From the NCBI RefSeq assembly GCF_029338375.1, contig NZ_CP119804.1:2748955-2812954 (forward strand): DNA of 64,000 nucleotides. Reading direction: 5' to 3'. Below are positions 37,316 to 47,084 of this stretch, piece after piece (the first letter of the stretch is position 1; every line of letters begins with the position of its first letter). The notes under the pieces were generated by a model. The model was not told the DNA's origin. It was given only the letters and a program-made list of their open reading frames with translations, and made no database searches. The translations under genes were made by a program, and so were the position numbers. Source of the stretch: Halorussus lipolyticus (GTDB lineage: Archaea; Halobacteriota; Halobacteria; Halobacteriales; Haladaptataceae).

Positions 37316-38314
37316 ATGGTTCGCGTCCTCTCCGATTCCGACGTGGCGGACTGTCTCGACCTTGAGGACCTGCTTCCGGTCGTCCACGAGGCCTTCGTCA
37401 AACAGGGCCGGGGCGAAGTTGAACGCCCGGAACGCCCCCACTTCCCTGTCGGCGCGGGACTCAGCGCGTCCGACGCTGGCGACGGCGACGGTTCCGAACC
37501 CAAGGGCACCGGCCTCGTGATGCCCGCCTATCTCCACGGCGCGCGGTTCTACGCCACGAAGTTGGTCGGCGTCCACGAGGACAACGCCGACCGAGGTCTC
37601 CCGACCGTCAACGCCCAACTCGCGCTGACCGAGGCCGACACCGGCCTCCCCGCGGGCTACTTCGCCGGGACCAGAATCACCAACGCCCGCACGGGGTGCA
37701 TCGGCGGGTTGGCGGCGCGCGAGTTGGCCGAGGAGCCAGTCACCCTCGGTCTCCTCGGCGCTGGCACCCAAGCACGCTGGCAGGCCCGCGCCATCGACGC
37801 CGCGACTGTCCTCGAATCGGTCCGAGTCTACTCGCCCAGCGACTCGAAGGAAGCGTGCGCCGACGACCTGCGGTCGGAGTTGGGCGTAGACGCCGAGGCG
37901 GTCGAATCCCCGGAGTCGGCCGTCTCGGGCGCGAACGTGGTCGTCACCACAACCACTGCGACCGAACCGGTCTTTCCCGGCGACGCACTCGAACCCGGAA
38001 CGCTCGTGGTCGCGGTCGGAGCCTACACCGCCGAGATGCGTGAGTTGGACACCGAAACCTTCGAGCGAGCGAGTCAGATTTTCGCGGACGTGCCCGAGGA
38101 GGCCGCCGAAATCGGCGACACGCTGGCGGCCGAAATCGGGGCGGACGACCTCGTTCCGCTCTCGGAGGTTTTCGAGGACCGCGCCGGCCGCGACTCCGAG
38201 GGCGAAATCATCGTGGTCGAGAGCGTCGGGACCGCGGTGCTGGACGCGGCAACCGGAGAGTACGTTTTCGAGGAGGCCGAGGAGCAGGGTGTTGGCGAGC
38301 AAGTGGAGTTGTAG
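37316..38314 (+). CDS. Ornithine cyclodeaminase/mu-crystallin family protein
   Basis: A 332-residue NAD(P)-dependent enzyme of the OCD/mu-crystallin/alanine dehydrogenase family. It shows the substrate loop LPTVNAQLALTEADTGLPAGYFAGTRITNARTG and the Rossmann motif GLLGAGTQARWQARAI at about 144-159. Possible reactions are ornithine cyclodeamination, alanine dehydrogenation or ketimine reduction. In some iron-uptake clusters OCD homologues make siderophore precursors such as 2,3-diaminopropionate. This gene ends 2 kb before that locus, separated by an oppositely oriented MATE gene, so a link is only a possibility. Confidence 0.87.
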   Translation: MVRVLSDSDVADCLDLEDLLPVVHEAFVKQGRGEVERPERPHFPVGAGLSASDAGDGDGSEPKGTGLVMPAYLHGARFYATKLVGVHEDNADRGLPTVNAQLALTEADTGLPAGYFAGTRITNARTGCIGGLAARELAEEPVTLGLLGAGTQARWQARAIDAATVLESVRVYSPSDSKEACADDLRSELGVDAEAVESPESAVSGANVVVTTTTATEPVFPGDALEPGTLVVAVGAYTAEMRELDTETFERASQIFADVPEEAAEIGDTLAAEIGADDLVPLSEVFEDRAGRDSEGEIIVVESVGTAVLDAATGEYVFEEAEEQGVGEQVEL

Positions 38315-38395
38315 TGGTTCCACACACCCAATTATATGTTCTGGAAATAATATTATTTCTCTAGAGAATATAATTATTTGCCGCCGGCCGAATCG

Positions 38396-39916
38396 TCACT
38401 TCCCGTCGGTTCTCGCGGTCTCCGAGAGGTCCGGGTCGGCCGTCTCAGATGTCGGTCCGGCGGGGGTCTCGTCGGCGTCGGGTATCCCCGCCTCCTCGTC
38501 GTCGATGACCGTTTCCTTCCACGTCCCGCGGGTGAACCAGAGCGCGGCCGCGATGGCCCCGAGGGTGTTGCCCAGCGCCATGCCTATCCAGATGCCGGTC
38601 GAACCCATCCCGGCGACGAACGCCAGATAGTAGACCGTCGGCACCCGGCCTATCCAGAGTGCGACCATCGAGAATCCCATCGCGGTCTTGGTGTTGCCAG
38701 CGCCCCGGTAGGCCCCGAGCATGACCTGCAAGACGGCCATGAAGGTGAACTCGACCGACCGAATCCGGAGGTAGGTCGAACCCTGCCGGACCGTCTCTTG
38801 GGCGGCCTCCGTGCCGGTGGCCATGAACACCGAGACGATGGGTTCGGGAAACAGCGCGGCGATGATTGCGACCACGAACATGACCCCTGCGCCGACCTTG
38901 GCGGCTATCCAGACCGCGCGCTCGGCCCGGTCGGACTTGCCGGCCCCGAGGTTCTGACCGACCATCGTGTTGGTCGCCCGGCCCAGACCCATCGCGGGCA
39001 GGAAGACGAGCGAGGCCAACCGATTACCTAACCCGTAGGCCGAGACCACCGGCGGCGCGAACTGGACTACCATCGCGGTCAGGGTAATCATCGCCAGCGC
39101 GCTCATCGACTGTTCGAGCGCCGAGGGAACGCCGATGCGAACGATGTCCCAGATGTACCCGAGGTCGGGCATCAGATACCCGACCTCCACGTCGGGTCCG
39201 GCCCCGGCGACGAACAGGACGTAGAACCCGAGTGCGCTGGCGACGCCCCGCGAGAGGATGGTCGCCAGCGCCGCGCCTTCGATGCCCATCCCCGAGATGA
39301 CCGCGCTGTCGATGCCGAGCGCGGGAATCGGCCCGAGACCGAAGATGAGGAGGGGGTCCAACACGACGTTGAGCGCCACGCTGACAATCATCACGCGCAT
39401 CGGGGTTCGGGTGTCGCCGTAGCCTCGCATCAGGGACGTGAACACGAAAAAGCCGAACAGGAAGGGCAGGCCGAGGAAGAACACTTCCATGTAGTCGCCC
39501 GCCAGCGGGACGACCTGCTCGGTGGTCGCGCCCTGACTCGGGAGCGCCGCCAGCATCGGCTCTGTGGCGAAGTAGCCGAGGACGCTCAACCCGAGCGCCA
39601 GAATCGTGACGAACGAGAGGATTTGGCCCGCAACTTTGCCCGCCGACCCCTCGCTGTCCGCGCCGGTGTACTGGGCCACCAGAATCGACCCGGCGGTGGT
39701 GAACCCGCCCGCGATGGAGATGAGGAGGAAGATGAGCGGGAACGCGAGGCTCAGCGCGCCCACCGCGTCGGCCGACAGTCGTCCGAGCCAGAACGTGTCG
39801 GCGATGTTGTACGTCACCTGTAGCAGTTGGATGACGACGATGGGCCATGCAAGCCGGAACATCGGGCCGAGGAGGCCACCCTCGGTAATCGTATCGTCGG
39901 AGCCTGTGGCGTTCAT
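38396..39916 (-). CDS. MATE-family efflux transporter 1
   Basis: A 506-residue polytopic membrane protein with 12 predicted helices. MATE/NorM-DinF motifs are WPIVVIQLLQVTYNIADTFW at the first helix, RGYGDTRTPM, and MVGQNLGAGKSDRAERAV in the second half. It exports cations or drugs by Na+ or H+ antiport. It is divergent from the siderophore operon, with 416 bases and three iron boxes between starts. A siderophore-export role is conceivable. A close paralogue is at 58803-60281. Confidence 0.92.
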   Translation of the reverse strand: MNATGSDDTITEGGLLGPMFRLAWPIVVIQLLQVTYNIADTFWLGRLSADAVGALSLAFPLIFLLISIAGGFTTAGSILVAQYTGADSEGSAGKVAGQILSFVTILALGLSVLGYFATEPMLAALPSQGATTEQVVPLAGDYMEVFFLGLPFLFGFFVFTSLMRGYGDTRTPMRVMIVSVALNVVLDPLLIFGLGPIPALGIDSAVISGMGIEGAALATILSRGVASALGFYVLFVAGAGPDVEVGYLMPDLGYIWDIVRIGVPSALEQSMSALAMITLTAMVVQFAPPVVSAYGLGNRLASLVFLPAMGLGRATNTMVGQNLGAGKSDRAERAVWIAAKVGAGVMFVVAIIAALFPEPIVSVFMATGTEAAQETVRQGSTYLRIRSVEFTFMAVLQVMLGAYRGAGNTKTAMGFSMVALWIGRVPTVYYLAFVAGMGSTGIWIGMALGNTLGAIAAALWFTRGTWKETVIDDEEAGIPDADETPAGPTSETADPDLSETARTDGK

Positions 39917-40105
39917 GATACTTCGAAACGAAACGGGTGGGTTTGAAGGTTGCGTGTTGGTCGGAAGCGCGGTTCACTGCGGACGACGCGGCGTATCTTG
40001 CACAAGTAAGGTGAACGACAAAGAGGTTTCCGAGGTATGGTACCTTGGGGCACAACCAGTGTGAGATTGGACTCCGATTACCACGACTCCCGTACTGCGA
40101 AACTG

Positions 40106-40123
40106 TTTTAGGCACGCCTAAAA
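40106..40123. promoter_or_regulatory. Iron box 1 (DtxR/IdeR-type palindrome)
   Basis: TTTTAGGCACGCCTAAAA, 18 bases, symmetrical except the centre. It matches the TTAGG...CCTAA core of the DtxR operator. It lies nearest the MATE gene (190 bases before its start) and 227 bases before dat. Confidence 0.75.
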
Positions 40124-40186
40124 AATTCCGAGTCGTGAACTCGCTCAGGACGCCCAGTCGGAGAGATGCGTGTCGTCTTTATAACT

Positions 40187-40202
40187 TTTAGGTTAACCTA
40201 AA
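40187..40202. promoter_or_regulatory. Iron box 2
   Basis: TTTAGGTTAACCTAAA, a perfect 16-base palindrome placed directly after a TATA-like TTTATAA. A bound repressor would block the promoter or transcription start of the dat operon. Confidence 0.85.
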
Positions 40203-40237
40203 TTACAAGAATTAGAGCGGATGGAAATACTTTTGAA

Positions 40238-40257
40238 TTTTTAGGTCGGCCTAAAAA
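40238..40257. promoter_or_regulatory. Iron box 3
   Basis: TTTTTAGGTCGGCCTAAAAA, a 20-base near-perfect palindrome 75 bases before the dat start. It is identical base for base to the box before the second synthetase gene. Confidence 0.85.
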
Positions 40258-40332
40258 CTGTGAAGCGACGAACCCCACCCCGAGTCGTACAGGTGACGAA
40301 GCGACCCGCCGACGCCGAGGAGGCGGTCTGAG

Positions 40333-41712
40333 ATGACCTACGCGGACGCGTCGAACGACAGACTCCTCGCCAAGCAGGCCGACCGGGAGTCGAACGCGAG
40401 GAGCTACCCCCGGTATCTCCCGATGGCGATTCGGGAGGCTAACGGCGTCGAAGTCACCGACGCCGACGGTAACACCTACTACGACTGTCTGGCTGGCGCG
40501 GGGACGCTCCACCTCGGGCACAACCACCCGGTCGTGGTCGAGGCCATCGAGGACGCGATGGCGGCCGACCGGCCGATGCACACCCTCGACGTGACGACGC
40601 CAATCAAGGAGGCGTTCGTGGACACCCTCTACGACAGTCTCCCCGACGAGTTCGCCGACACCGCCAAGATTCAGTTCTGTAGTCCCGCGGGCACCGACGC
40701 CATCGAGGCCGCCTTGAAACTCACCAAGACCGCGACCGGCAACCGGTCGGTCCTCTCCTTCCGCGGGGGCTACCACGGCATGACCCACGGCGCGCTCGGC
40801 CTGATGGGCGACACCGAACCGAAGGAGGACATCGGCGGCGCGATGGAGAACGTCCATCACCTGCCCTACCCCTATCCCTACCGGTGTCCCTTCGGCATCG
40901 GCGAGGAGGGCCACGAAGTCGCCAGCGAGTACGTCGAGCGACTGCTGGCCGACTCCGAGCGCGGATTCACCGACCCCGCCGCGATGGTCCTCGAACCCGT
41001 GCAGGGCGAAGGGGGGTCCATCGCTCCGCCCGCCGAGTGGCTTCGGGAGATGCGCCGGATTACTCGGAGACACGACGTGCCCCTCGTCGTGGACGAGATT
41101 CAGTCGGGACTCGGCCGGACCGGCGACCTCTACGACTTCCAGCGCGCCGGCATCACCCCCGACGTGGTGACTCTCTCGAAGGCAGTCGGCGGCGGCCTGC
41201 CCCTCTCGGTCGTCCTCTACGACGAGGAGTACGACGACTGGGAGTCGGGAGCGCACGCCGGCACCTTCCGGGGCAACCAGTTGGCGATGGCCGCCGGGAA
41301 GGCCACAATCGAGTACATCGTGGAGGAGGACCTGCCGAGTCACGCCGACGAGATGGGCGCGGTCCTCCGGACCCACCTCGACGCCGCGGCCGACCGATTC
41401 CCGGAGGTCGGCGACGTGCGAGGCAAGGGCCTGATGCTCGGGGCCGAGATGGTCGATGCGTCGGCCGACCCCGATAGTCTCGGCGCGCACCCGCCGGACG
41501 CCGACCTCGCCGAGACCGTCCAGTCCGAGTGCTTCGACCGCGGTCTCATCGTGGAGCGAGGCGGCAGAGAGGGTGCGACGGTCAGGTTCCTCCCGCCGCT
41601 CATCGTCTCGAAGGGCCAAATCGAGGACATCGGCCGAATCTTCCGCGAGGCGGTCGCTGAGGCGATTGCGGAGCGGAACGGCGGGCCGGAGGGAGGTCAC
41701 GTGTCGCCATGA
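40333..41712 (+). CDS. dat: Diaminobutyrate-2-oxoglutarate aminotransferase
   Basis: A 459-residue class III PLP aminotransferase that makes L-2,4-diaminobutyrate from aspartate semialdehyde and glutamate. The PLP lysine is K283 in TLSKAVGGGLPL, with the upstream Asp in VVDEIQSGLGRTG. HLGHNHPVVVEAIEDAM and SPAGTDAIEAALKL are typical of the subgroup. It overlaps the decarboxylase gene by 4 bases, the dat-ddc pair that yields 1,3-diaminopropane. It is the first gene of the iron-box-controlled operon. Confidence 0.9.
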   Translation: MTYADASNDRLLAKQADRESNARSYPRYLPMAIREANGVEVTDADGNTYYDCLAGAGTLHLGHNHPVVVEAIEDAMAADRPMHTLDVTTPIKEAFVDTLYDSLPDEFADTAKIQFCSPAGTDAIEAALKLTKTATGNRSVLSFRGGYHGMTHGALGLMGDTEPKEDIGGAMENVHHLPYPYPYRCPFGIGEEGHEVASEYVERLLADSERGFTDPAAMVLEPVQGEGGSIAPPAEWLREMRRITRRHDVPLVVDEIQSGLGRTGDLYDFQRAGITPDVVTLSKAVGGGLPLSVVLYDEEYDDWESGAHAGTFRGNQLAMAAGKATIEYIVEEDLPSHADEMGAVLRTHLDAAADRFPEVGDVRGKGLMLGAEMVDASADPDSLGAHPPDADLAETVQSECFDRGLIVERGGREGATVRFLPPLIVSKGQIEDIGRIFREAVAEAIAERNGGPEGGHVSP

Positions 41713-43199
41713 CGAGCGCCGACGACCTCTTTCTCGGCACCGAGGCCGGGAACGAGGCCTACCGGAAAGCGGTCTCGCAGGCCAGCGAGGCCGTCACCGG
41801 GGCTTTCGGAGAGAGCGCGACGCCCTACTCGGGTGCTGACTCCGACCGACTCGCCGACCGCTTCGCCGAGCGCGACTGCCTGCCCGACGAGGGCCAACCC
41901 CTCGCCGAGACCATCGCGGAGGTCGGCGACGAGGTGCTGGCCGATTCGGTCGGCGTCTCGGACTCGTCGTGCATCGCCCACCTCCACTGCCCGCCGCTGG
42001 TGCCCGGTCTCGCCGCGGAGACCGCCATCTCGGCGACGAACCAGTCGCTGGACTCGTGGGACCAGAGTCCCTCCGCGACCCACGTTGAGCGCGAGATGAT
42101 TGGTGAACTCTGCGACCTGTTCGGCTACGGGTCGTCGGGAGACGGCGTGTTCACCAGCGGGGGCACCCAGTCGAACTTCCAAGCCCTCCTGCTGGCGCGC
42201 AACTGGTTCGCCCGCGAGCGGTTCGGCCGCCGGGTCAAGGAGTCGGGCCTTCCACACAATGCTAAAGCAATGCGAATTCTTTGTTCGGAGGCGGCTCACT
42301 TCACCGCCCGGCAGTCGGCGGCCCACCTCGGTCTCGGCGAGAACGCGGTTGTGACCGTGCCGACCGACGACGACTACCGGATGGACCCCGATGCACTCGA
42401 CGCCACGCTCGCGGACCTCGAAGACCGCGGCCGGAAACCGTTCGCGCTGGTCGGCACCGTGGGCACCACCGACTTCGGGAGCATCGACCCGCTCGGCGAA
42501 CTGGCCGACAGAGCCGACGACCACGACCTCTGGTTCCACGTGGACGCGGCCTACGGCGGGGCGCTCGCGCTCTCCGAGGACCACCGCGAGAAACTGGCCG
42601 GAATCGACCGGGCGGACTCGCTGGCGGTGGACTTCCACAAGTTGTTCTACCAGCCAATCAGTTGCGGGGCGCTCCTCGTGGGCGACGACGACCGCTTCGA
42701 CCTGATTCGCCGGTCGGCGGCCTACCTCAACCCCGAGGAGGGCGGTCTCGACGCGCCCGATTTGGTCTCGAAGTCGGTCCAGACCACCCGGCGCTTCGAC
42801 GCGCTGAAACCCTACGTCACCTTCCGGACTCTCGGCCGGGAGGGACTGGCCGAACTGGTCGAGTCCACGCTGGTCCTCGCCGACGAGGTGGCGGGCCTGC
42901 TGGCCGACGCCCCCGACTTCGAACTCGTCAACGACCCGACGCTCAACGCGGTCGTGTTCCGGTACCGCCCCGAGGACATCGGCGACGACCGGGTGGGTCG
43001 GCTTAACGCCGCGCTTCGGGAGGCCCTCCTCCGGAACGGCGACGCTGTAGTCGGCCGGACCGAGGTCGATGGCACGACCAGCCTCAAGTTCACCCTGCTG
43101 AACCCCAAGACGACCGTCGAGGACGTGGCTGACGTTCTCGACGCCGTGCGGAACCGTGCGCGAACCATCACTGCGGCGGACCAGACGCTCCGACGATAA
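41709..43199 (+). CDS. ddc: PLP-dependent L-2,4-diaminobutyrate decarboxylase
   Basis: A 496-residue group II decarboxylase expected to convert 2,4-diaminobutyrate to 1,3-diaminopropane. The PLP lysine is K311 in VDFHKLFYQPISCGALL. GTVGTTDFGSIDPL and WFHVDAAYGGALALS are family signatures. Substrate is inferred from coupling to dat; related enzymes act on tyrosine, glutamate or lysine. In Haloferax the equivalent gene has been called bdb. The next gene starts 11 bases later. Confidence 0.88.
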   Translation: MTSADDLFLGTEAGNEAYRKAVSQASEAVTGAFGESATPYSGADSDRLADRFAERDCLPDEGQPLAETIAEVGDEVLADSVGVSDSSCIAHLHCPPLVPGLAAETAISATNQSLDSWDQSPSATHVEREMIGELCDLFGYGSSGDGVFTSGGTQSNFQALLLARNWFARERFGRRVKESGLPHNAKAMRILCSEAAHFTARQSAAHLGLGENAVVTVPTDDDYRMDPDALDATLADLEDRGRKPFALVGTVGTTDFGSIDPLGELADRADDHDLWFHVDAAYGGALALSEDHREKLAGIDRADSLAVDFHKLFYQPISCGALLVGDDDRFDLIRRSAAYLNPEEGGLDAPDLVSKSVQTTRRFDALKPYVTFRTLGREGLAELVESTLVLADEVAGLLADAPDFELVNDPTLNAVVFRYRPEDIGDDRVGRLNAALREALLRNGDAVVGRTEVDGTTSLKFTLLNPKTTVEDVADVLDAVRNRARTITAADQTLRR

Positions 43200-43210
43200 T
43201 CACCTAACCC

Positions 43211-45052
43211 ATGACCCAGAACGACACCACCCAGACCGCGACCGAAATCGCAGAATCGGCGACCCTGCACAGCTTCCTCAACTGCTACCTCCGGGAGACC
43301 GGCGACTACGAAGTCGTGGACGACGACGCGGTTCCGGTCCCGACCCACGGCCGGGACGAGGTGGCTCGGGTCCCCCTGCCAGAGCAGGACACGACCGTCT
43401 ACGCCCCGCTTCGCTACGAGTCGCCGACCGACCGTCACCTGTTCGACCTGCCGGCGTACTACCAGCAGGGCGACGAGACGCTCGAACTCGACTACGTGAC
43501 GCTGGCCTCGCTGGTGACCAAGGAACTCTCCACCGCGCGCGACGATACCGGGAACCGCGACGAACTCCTCCTGCGGGTCATCAAGAGTTGCAAGAACGTT
43601 GCCCGGTTCGTGGACGCCCGCCGGGACGACGAGGAGCAACTCTACGGCTTCGACACCACTTTCCGGGACGCCGAGCAGTCGCTGGTCTTCGGCCACCTTC
43701 TGCACCCGACCCCCAAGAGCCGACAGGGCATCGCGCCCCACGAGTCGCCGACCTACGCCCCCGAGATGGAAGGGTCGTTCTCCCTGCACTACTTCCGGGC
43801 CGACCCCGACCTCGTGTGGCAGGACTCGTCGCTCGACGGCACCGTGAAAATCGACACGGGCGACGTGGCGTCCACCAGCGAGTGGATAAAACAGTCGCTC
43901 CGCGACGACCCCACCGTCTCCGACGAGTTCGTCGAGAAGCACGTCGAGAGCGACGACGTGCTGATTCCCCTCCACCCGTGGCAGGCCGACTACCTCCTCG
44001 GACAGGACCACGTGCAGGAGCAGTTGGGCGACGGCCTCGAATCGCTCGGGCAGGTCGGCCGGGAGTTCTCGCCGACCTCCTCGGTTCGGACCCTCTACGC
44101 GCCCGACTCGCCGTTCATGGTCAAGGGGTCGCTGAACGTCAAGATTACCAACTCCAAGCGGACGAACAAGCGCCCGGAACTCGACCGCGCGGTCGGCATC
44201 ACCGACCTGCTGAACACCGACCTCGGCGACGAACTCGACTCGAAGTTCCCGAGTTTCGATGTCGTGCGCGACCCCGCCGCAATCACGCTCGACATCGGCG
44301 AGGGTGACGAATCCGGCTTCGAGGTCGTCCTGCGCGAGAACGCCTTCCGGGGTGACGAGGGCCGGAATGCCACGCCGGTCGTCGGCCTCTGTCAGGACAA
44401 AATCGCCGGAGACGGCTCCCGACTGAGCGAGATAATCGAGACCCTCGCCGAGCGCGAGGACCGAAGCACCGACGCCGTCAGTCGAGACTGGTTCCGCCAG
44501 TACCTCGAAATCTCGCTCCGGCCGTTCATGTGGCTGTTCCTCGAACGCGGACTGGGCGTCGAGGCCCACCAGCAGAACAGCGTCGTCAAACTGGCGGATG
44601 GCTACCCCGACGAGTTCTACTACCGGGACAATCAGGGCTTCTACCTCCCCGAGGCCAAGTACGACGAACACGACGAACGCGTGCCGGGCCTCGGCGACCG
44701 GGGCGAGAACATCGTCCCCGACTGGATTTCCGACGAGCGCCTGCGGTACTACGTCGTGCTGAACAACATGTTCGGCGTCATCAACGCCTTCGGGACGGCG
44801 GGCCTCGTGGACGAGCGCGACCTGCTCGAACTCCTGCGCGACGAGCTAGAGTACTGCCGCAGATTCGACGCCGAGTGGTCGTCGCTCCTCGACGGCCTGC
44901 TCGAAGACGAGGCCCTGCCCTGTAAGGCGAACCTCCTCACGCGGTTCCACGACATGGACGAACTGGAGGGCGAACTGGAGAACCAGTCGGTCTACGCCGA
45001 CGTGAACAACGCCATCGTCACCGAGACCAAGCCGGAGGTGACTCAGCGATGA
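43211..45052 (+). CDS. iucA: IucA/IucC-family siderophore synthetase 1
   Basis: A 613-residue NRPS-independent siderophore synthetase that joins an amine or hydroxamate to citrate using ATP. The nucleotide region HLLHPTPKSRQGI (about 162-174) matches the family HPxHPxxKxRxG signature. IPLHPWQADYLL, TSSVRTLYAP and FMVKGSLNVKITNSKR are the other core motifs. The C-terminal FhuF-like part has LGVEAHQQNSVVKL. Whether it acts first (IucA role) or second is inferred from gene order only. Confidence 0.93.
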   Translation: MTQNDTTQTATEIAESATLHSFLNCYLRETGDYEVVDDDAVPVPTHGRDEVARVPLPEQDTTVYAPLRYESPTDRHLFDLPAYYQQGDETLELDYVTLASLVTKELSTARDDTGNRDELLLRVIKSCKNVARFVDARRDDEEQLYGFDTTFRDAEQSLVFGHLLHPTPKSRQGIAPHESPTYAPEMEGSFSLHYFRADPDLVWQDSSLDGTVKIDTGDVASTSEWIKQSLRDDPTVSDEFVEKHVESDDVLIPLHPWQADYLLGQDHVQEQLGDGLESLGQVGREFSPTSSVRTLYAPDSPFMVKGSLNVKITNSKRTNKRPELDRAVGITDLLNTDLGDELDSKFPSFDVVRDPAAITLDIGEGDESGFEVVLRENAFRGDEGRNATPVVGLCQDKIAGDGSRLSEIIETLAEREDRSTDAVSRDWFRQYLEISLRPFMWLFLERGLGVEAHQQNSVVKLADGYPDEFYYRDNQGFYLPEAKYDEHDERVPGLGDRGENIVPDWISDERLRYYVVLNNMFGVINAFGTAGLVDERDLLELLRDELEYCRRFDAEWSSLLDGLLEDEALPCKANLLTRFHDMDELEGELENQSVYADVNNAIVTETKPEVTQR

Positions 45053-45636
45053 AAGGCCCCGGCGGCGTCGTCGCCGAACCCTACGACTTCCAGACCTACG
45101 ACGACGAGATAGACAAGACGGTATCGTTCCGGCCGGTCGAGATGTCGGACCTCGGGATGCTTCACTCGTGGCTCAACGAGGAACACGTCCTGCCCGACTG
45201 GTCGCTCAACGACCCGCTCCCCAAGTTCCAAAACACCCTCGAAGGGAAACTGGCCGACGACCACATGACGCCGTACATCGGCCACCTCGACCACGTGCCG
45301 ATGAGCTACTTCGAGGCCTACTGGGCCATCGACGACGTAATCGCCGACTACTACGACGCCGACCCGGCCGACCAAGGATTCCACATGCTCCTCGGTCCGC
45401 CGGAGTATCTGGGCCACGGCTATGCCGAGTCGCTCATGCGGGCGATGCTCCAGATGCAGTTCCGCCACCCCGAGACCGACCGCGTGGTGGGCGAACCGGA
45501 CGTGCGTAACGAGACGGTCCACAGCATCCTGAAACGAGTCGGTTTCGAGCCTCGCTGTGAGATAGAGATGGACGAGAAGACGGCCCTGCTGATGGTCTGT
45601 GAGCGCGAGCGGTTCGAGCAGGAGGTATTAGCATGA
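45049..45636 (+). CDS. iucB: IucB-like hydroxylamine N-acetyltransferase
   Basis: A 195-residue GNAT-type acyltransferase of the IucB/AlcB/RhbD group. FRPVEMSDLGMLHSWLNEEHV and GFHMLLGPPEYLGHGYAESL are diagnostic, and RNETVHSILKRVGFE holds the acetyl-CoA-site helix. It should acetylate N-hydroxy-1,3-diaminopropane. It overlaps iucA by 4 bases and iucD by 4 bases, so translation of the three is coupled. Confidence 0.93.
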   Translation: MKGPGGVVAEPYDFQTYDDEIDKTVSFRPVEMSDLGMLHSWLNEEHVLPDWSLNDPLPKFQNTLEGKLADDHMTPYIGHLDHVPMSYFEAYWAIDDVIADYYDADPADQGFHMLLGPPEYLGHGYAESLMRAMLQMQFRHPETDRVVGEPDVRNETVHSILKRVGFEPRCEIEMDEKTALLMVCERERFEQEVLA

Positions 45637-47060
45637 GCGACCGAGACGAGACCGAGACGATTCACGACGTTCTGGGGGTCGGTCTCGGCCCGTTCAACCT
45701 CGGTCTGGCGGCGCTCCTCGACGGCGCGAATCGAGATGGGAATACCGAGACGGACACCGAGGTAGACGCGGTGTTCCTCGAACAGGACGAGGAGTTCGCG
45801 TGGCACGAGGGAATGCTAATCGAGGGGACCACCCTCGAAGTCCCCTTCCTCGCGGACCTCGTGACGATGGCGGACCCGACCAACCCCCACAGCTATCTCA
45901 ACTACCTCCGGGAGCGGGACCGCCTCTACGAGTTTTACTTCTACGAGACCTTCCAGATTCCCCGCCGGGAGTACGACGACTACCTCCGGTGGGTCGCCGA
46001 GCGACTCGATTCCTGTCGGTTCAGTCGCCGGGTCGAGGAGGTCGAGTGGGACGACGAGGACTCCTGTTTCACGGTCACCGCCCGGAACCTCGACACCGAC
46101 GAAAAGCTAACCTATCGCGCCCGGAACCTCGCGCTCGGCATCGGCAGTCAGCCTCACGTCCCCGAGGACCTGCGAGGCCACCCCGAGCAGGACGTGTTCC
46201 ACACCTCCGGTTATCGGTCCCGGCGCGAGCGGTGTCTCGACGCCGACTCCGTCACGGTGGTCGGGTCGGGCCAGAGCGCGGCCGAGGTCTTTCAGGACCT
46301 GCTTGCCAACCAACCAGAGGGCGACTACCGACTCGATTGGCTCACGCGCTCCGACGGGTTCTTCCCGATGGAGTACTCCAAACTCGGGCTTCAGCACTTC
46401 ACTCCCGAGTACGAGCAGTACGTCTACGACCTTCCGCAGGAGGTCAAAGACGACCTGATTCCGAATCAGGACCTGCTCTACAAGGGCGTGGACCCCGAGA
46501 CGAGTGCGGAAATTTACGACCTCCTCTACCGGCGCTCCATCGGCGACCGAAATCCCGACGTGGGCCTGTTCGCCATGACCGAGGTCCGGGACATCGAACC
46601 GGTGGGTGACGCCTACGCCCTCGACTGCCACCAGTGGCAGGCCGACGAGTCCTTCGTCCACGAGAGCGACGTCGTGATTCTCGGCACGGGCTACCAGCGC
46701 CCGATTCCCGACTTCCTCGACCCAATCGAGGACGCCATCGCTTGGGACGAACAGGGTCGGTTCGGCGTGACCGAGGACCACCGCCTCGCTCTCGACGTGG
46801 CGGGCGACGTGTTCCTCCAGAACGCCGAACTCCACACCCACGGGGTCGGCGTCCCCGACCTCGGACTCGGTTGCTATCGCAACACCAAGTTCGTCAACCG
46901 GTTGTTCGGCCGCGAGGTCTACCCAGAGGACGACGACACGGTGTATCAGGACTTCTCGGTCGAGCGGTTCACCGAGCGCGCGCCGAACTCGTCTCGTCAC
47001 TCCTCCCGTTCCGGCCAGCGCGAGAGCGAATCGACCCCGACGCCGACGCAGGACGACTGA
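45633..47060 (+). CDS. iucD: IucD-like amine N-monooxygenase
   Basis: A 475-residue FAD- and NADPH-dependent monooxygenase of the lysine N6-/ornithine N5-hydroxylase family (IucD, RhbE, SidA). The FAD motif is GVGLGPFNLG (15-24), the NADPH motif is VVGSGQSAAEVFQDLL, and the C-terminal ATGY-type motif is ILGTGYQRPIPDFL. With dat and ddc upstream its substrate is most likely 1,3-diaminopropane. The last 30 residues are a Ser/Thr/Gln-rich tail. Confidence 0.93.
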   Translation: MSDRDETETIHDVLGVGLGPFNLGLAALLDGANRDGNTETDTEVDAVFLEQDEEFAWHEGMLIEGTTLEVPFLADLVTMADPTNPHSYLNYLRERDRLYEFYFYETFQIPRREYDDYLRWVAERLDSCRFSRRVEEVEWDDEDSCFTVTARNLDTDEKLTYRARNLALGIGSQPHVPEDLRGHPEQDVFHTSGYRSRRERCLDADSVTVVGSGQSAAEVFQDLLANQPEGDYRLDWLTRSDGFFPMEYSKLGLQHFTPEYEQYVYDLPQEVKDDLIPNQDLLYKGVDPETSAEIYDLLYRRSIGDRNPDVGLFAMTEVRDIEPVGDAYALDCHQWQADESFVHESDVVILGTGYQRPIPDFLDPIEDAIAWDEQGRFGVTEDHRLALDVAGDVFLQNAELHTHGVGVPDLGLGCYRNTKFVNRLFGREVYPEDDDTVYQDFSVERFTERAPNSSRHSSRSGQRESESTPTPTQDD

Positions 47061-47084
47061 CACCGCCACGCAGGAGACTCGAAC

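Larger units (their letters stand above)
39917..40332. other. Divergent control region between MATE gene and siderophore operon
   Basis: No gene is seen in 416 bases. It contains three palindromic iron boxes (listed separately) and TATA-like TTTATAA at 40179-40185 just before the second box. A ribosome-binding-site-like GAGGAGG lies at 40317-40323 before the dat start. Confidence 0.6.

Noticed and set aside
37316..38314. The ornithine cyclodeaminase-family gene as a member of the siderophore locus
   Set aside because: It is separated by an oppositely oriented MATE gene, has no iron box, and the Dat-Ddc route already explains the diamine.
42812..44671. A 619-codon minus-strand frame opposite the decarboxylase and iucA genes
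   Set aside because: It spans two real genes in antisense, has no start context and its composition is that of a shadow frame.
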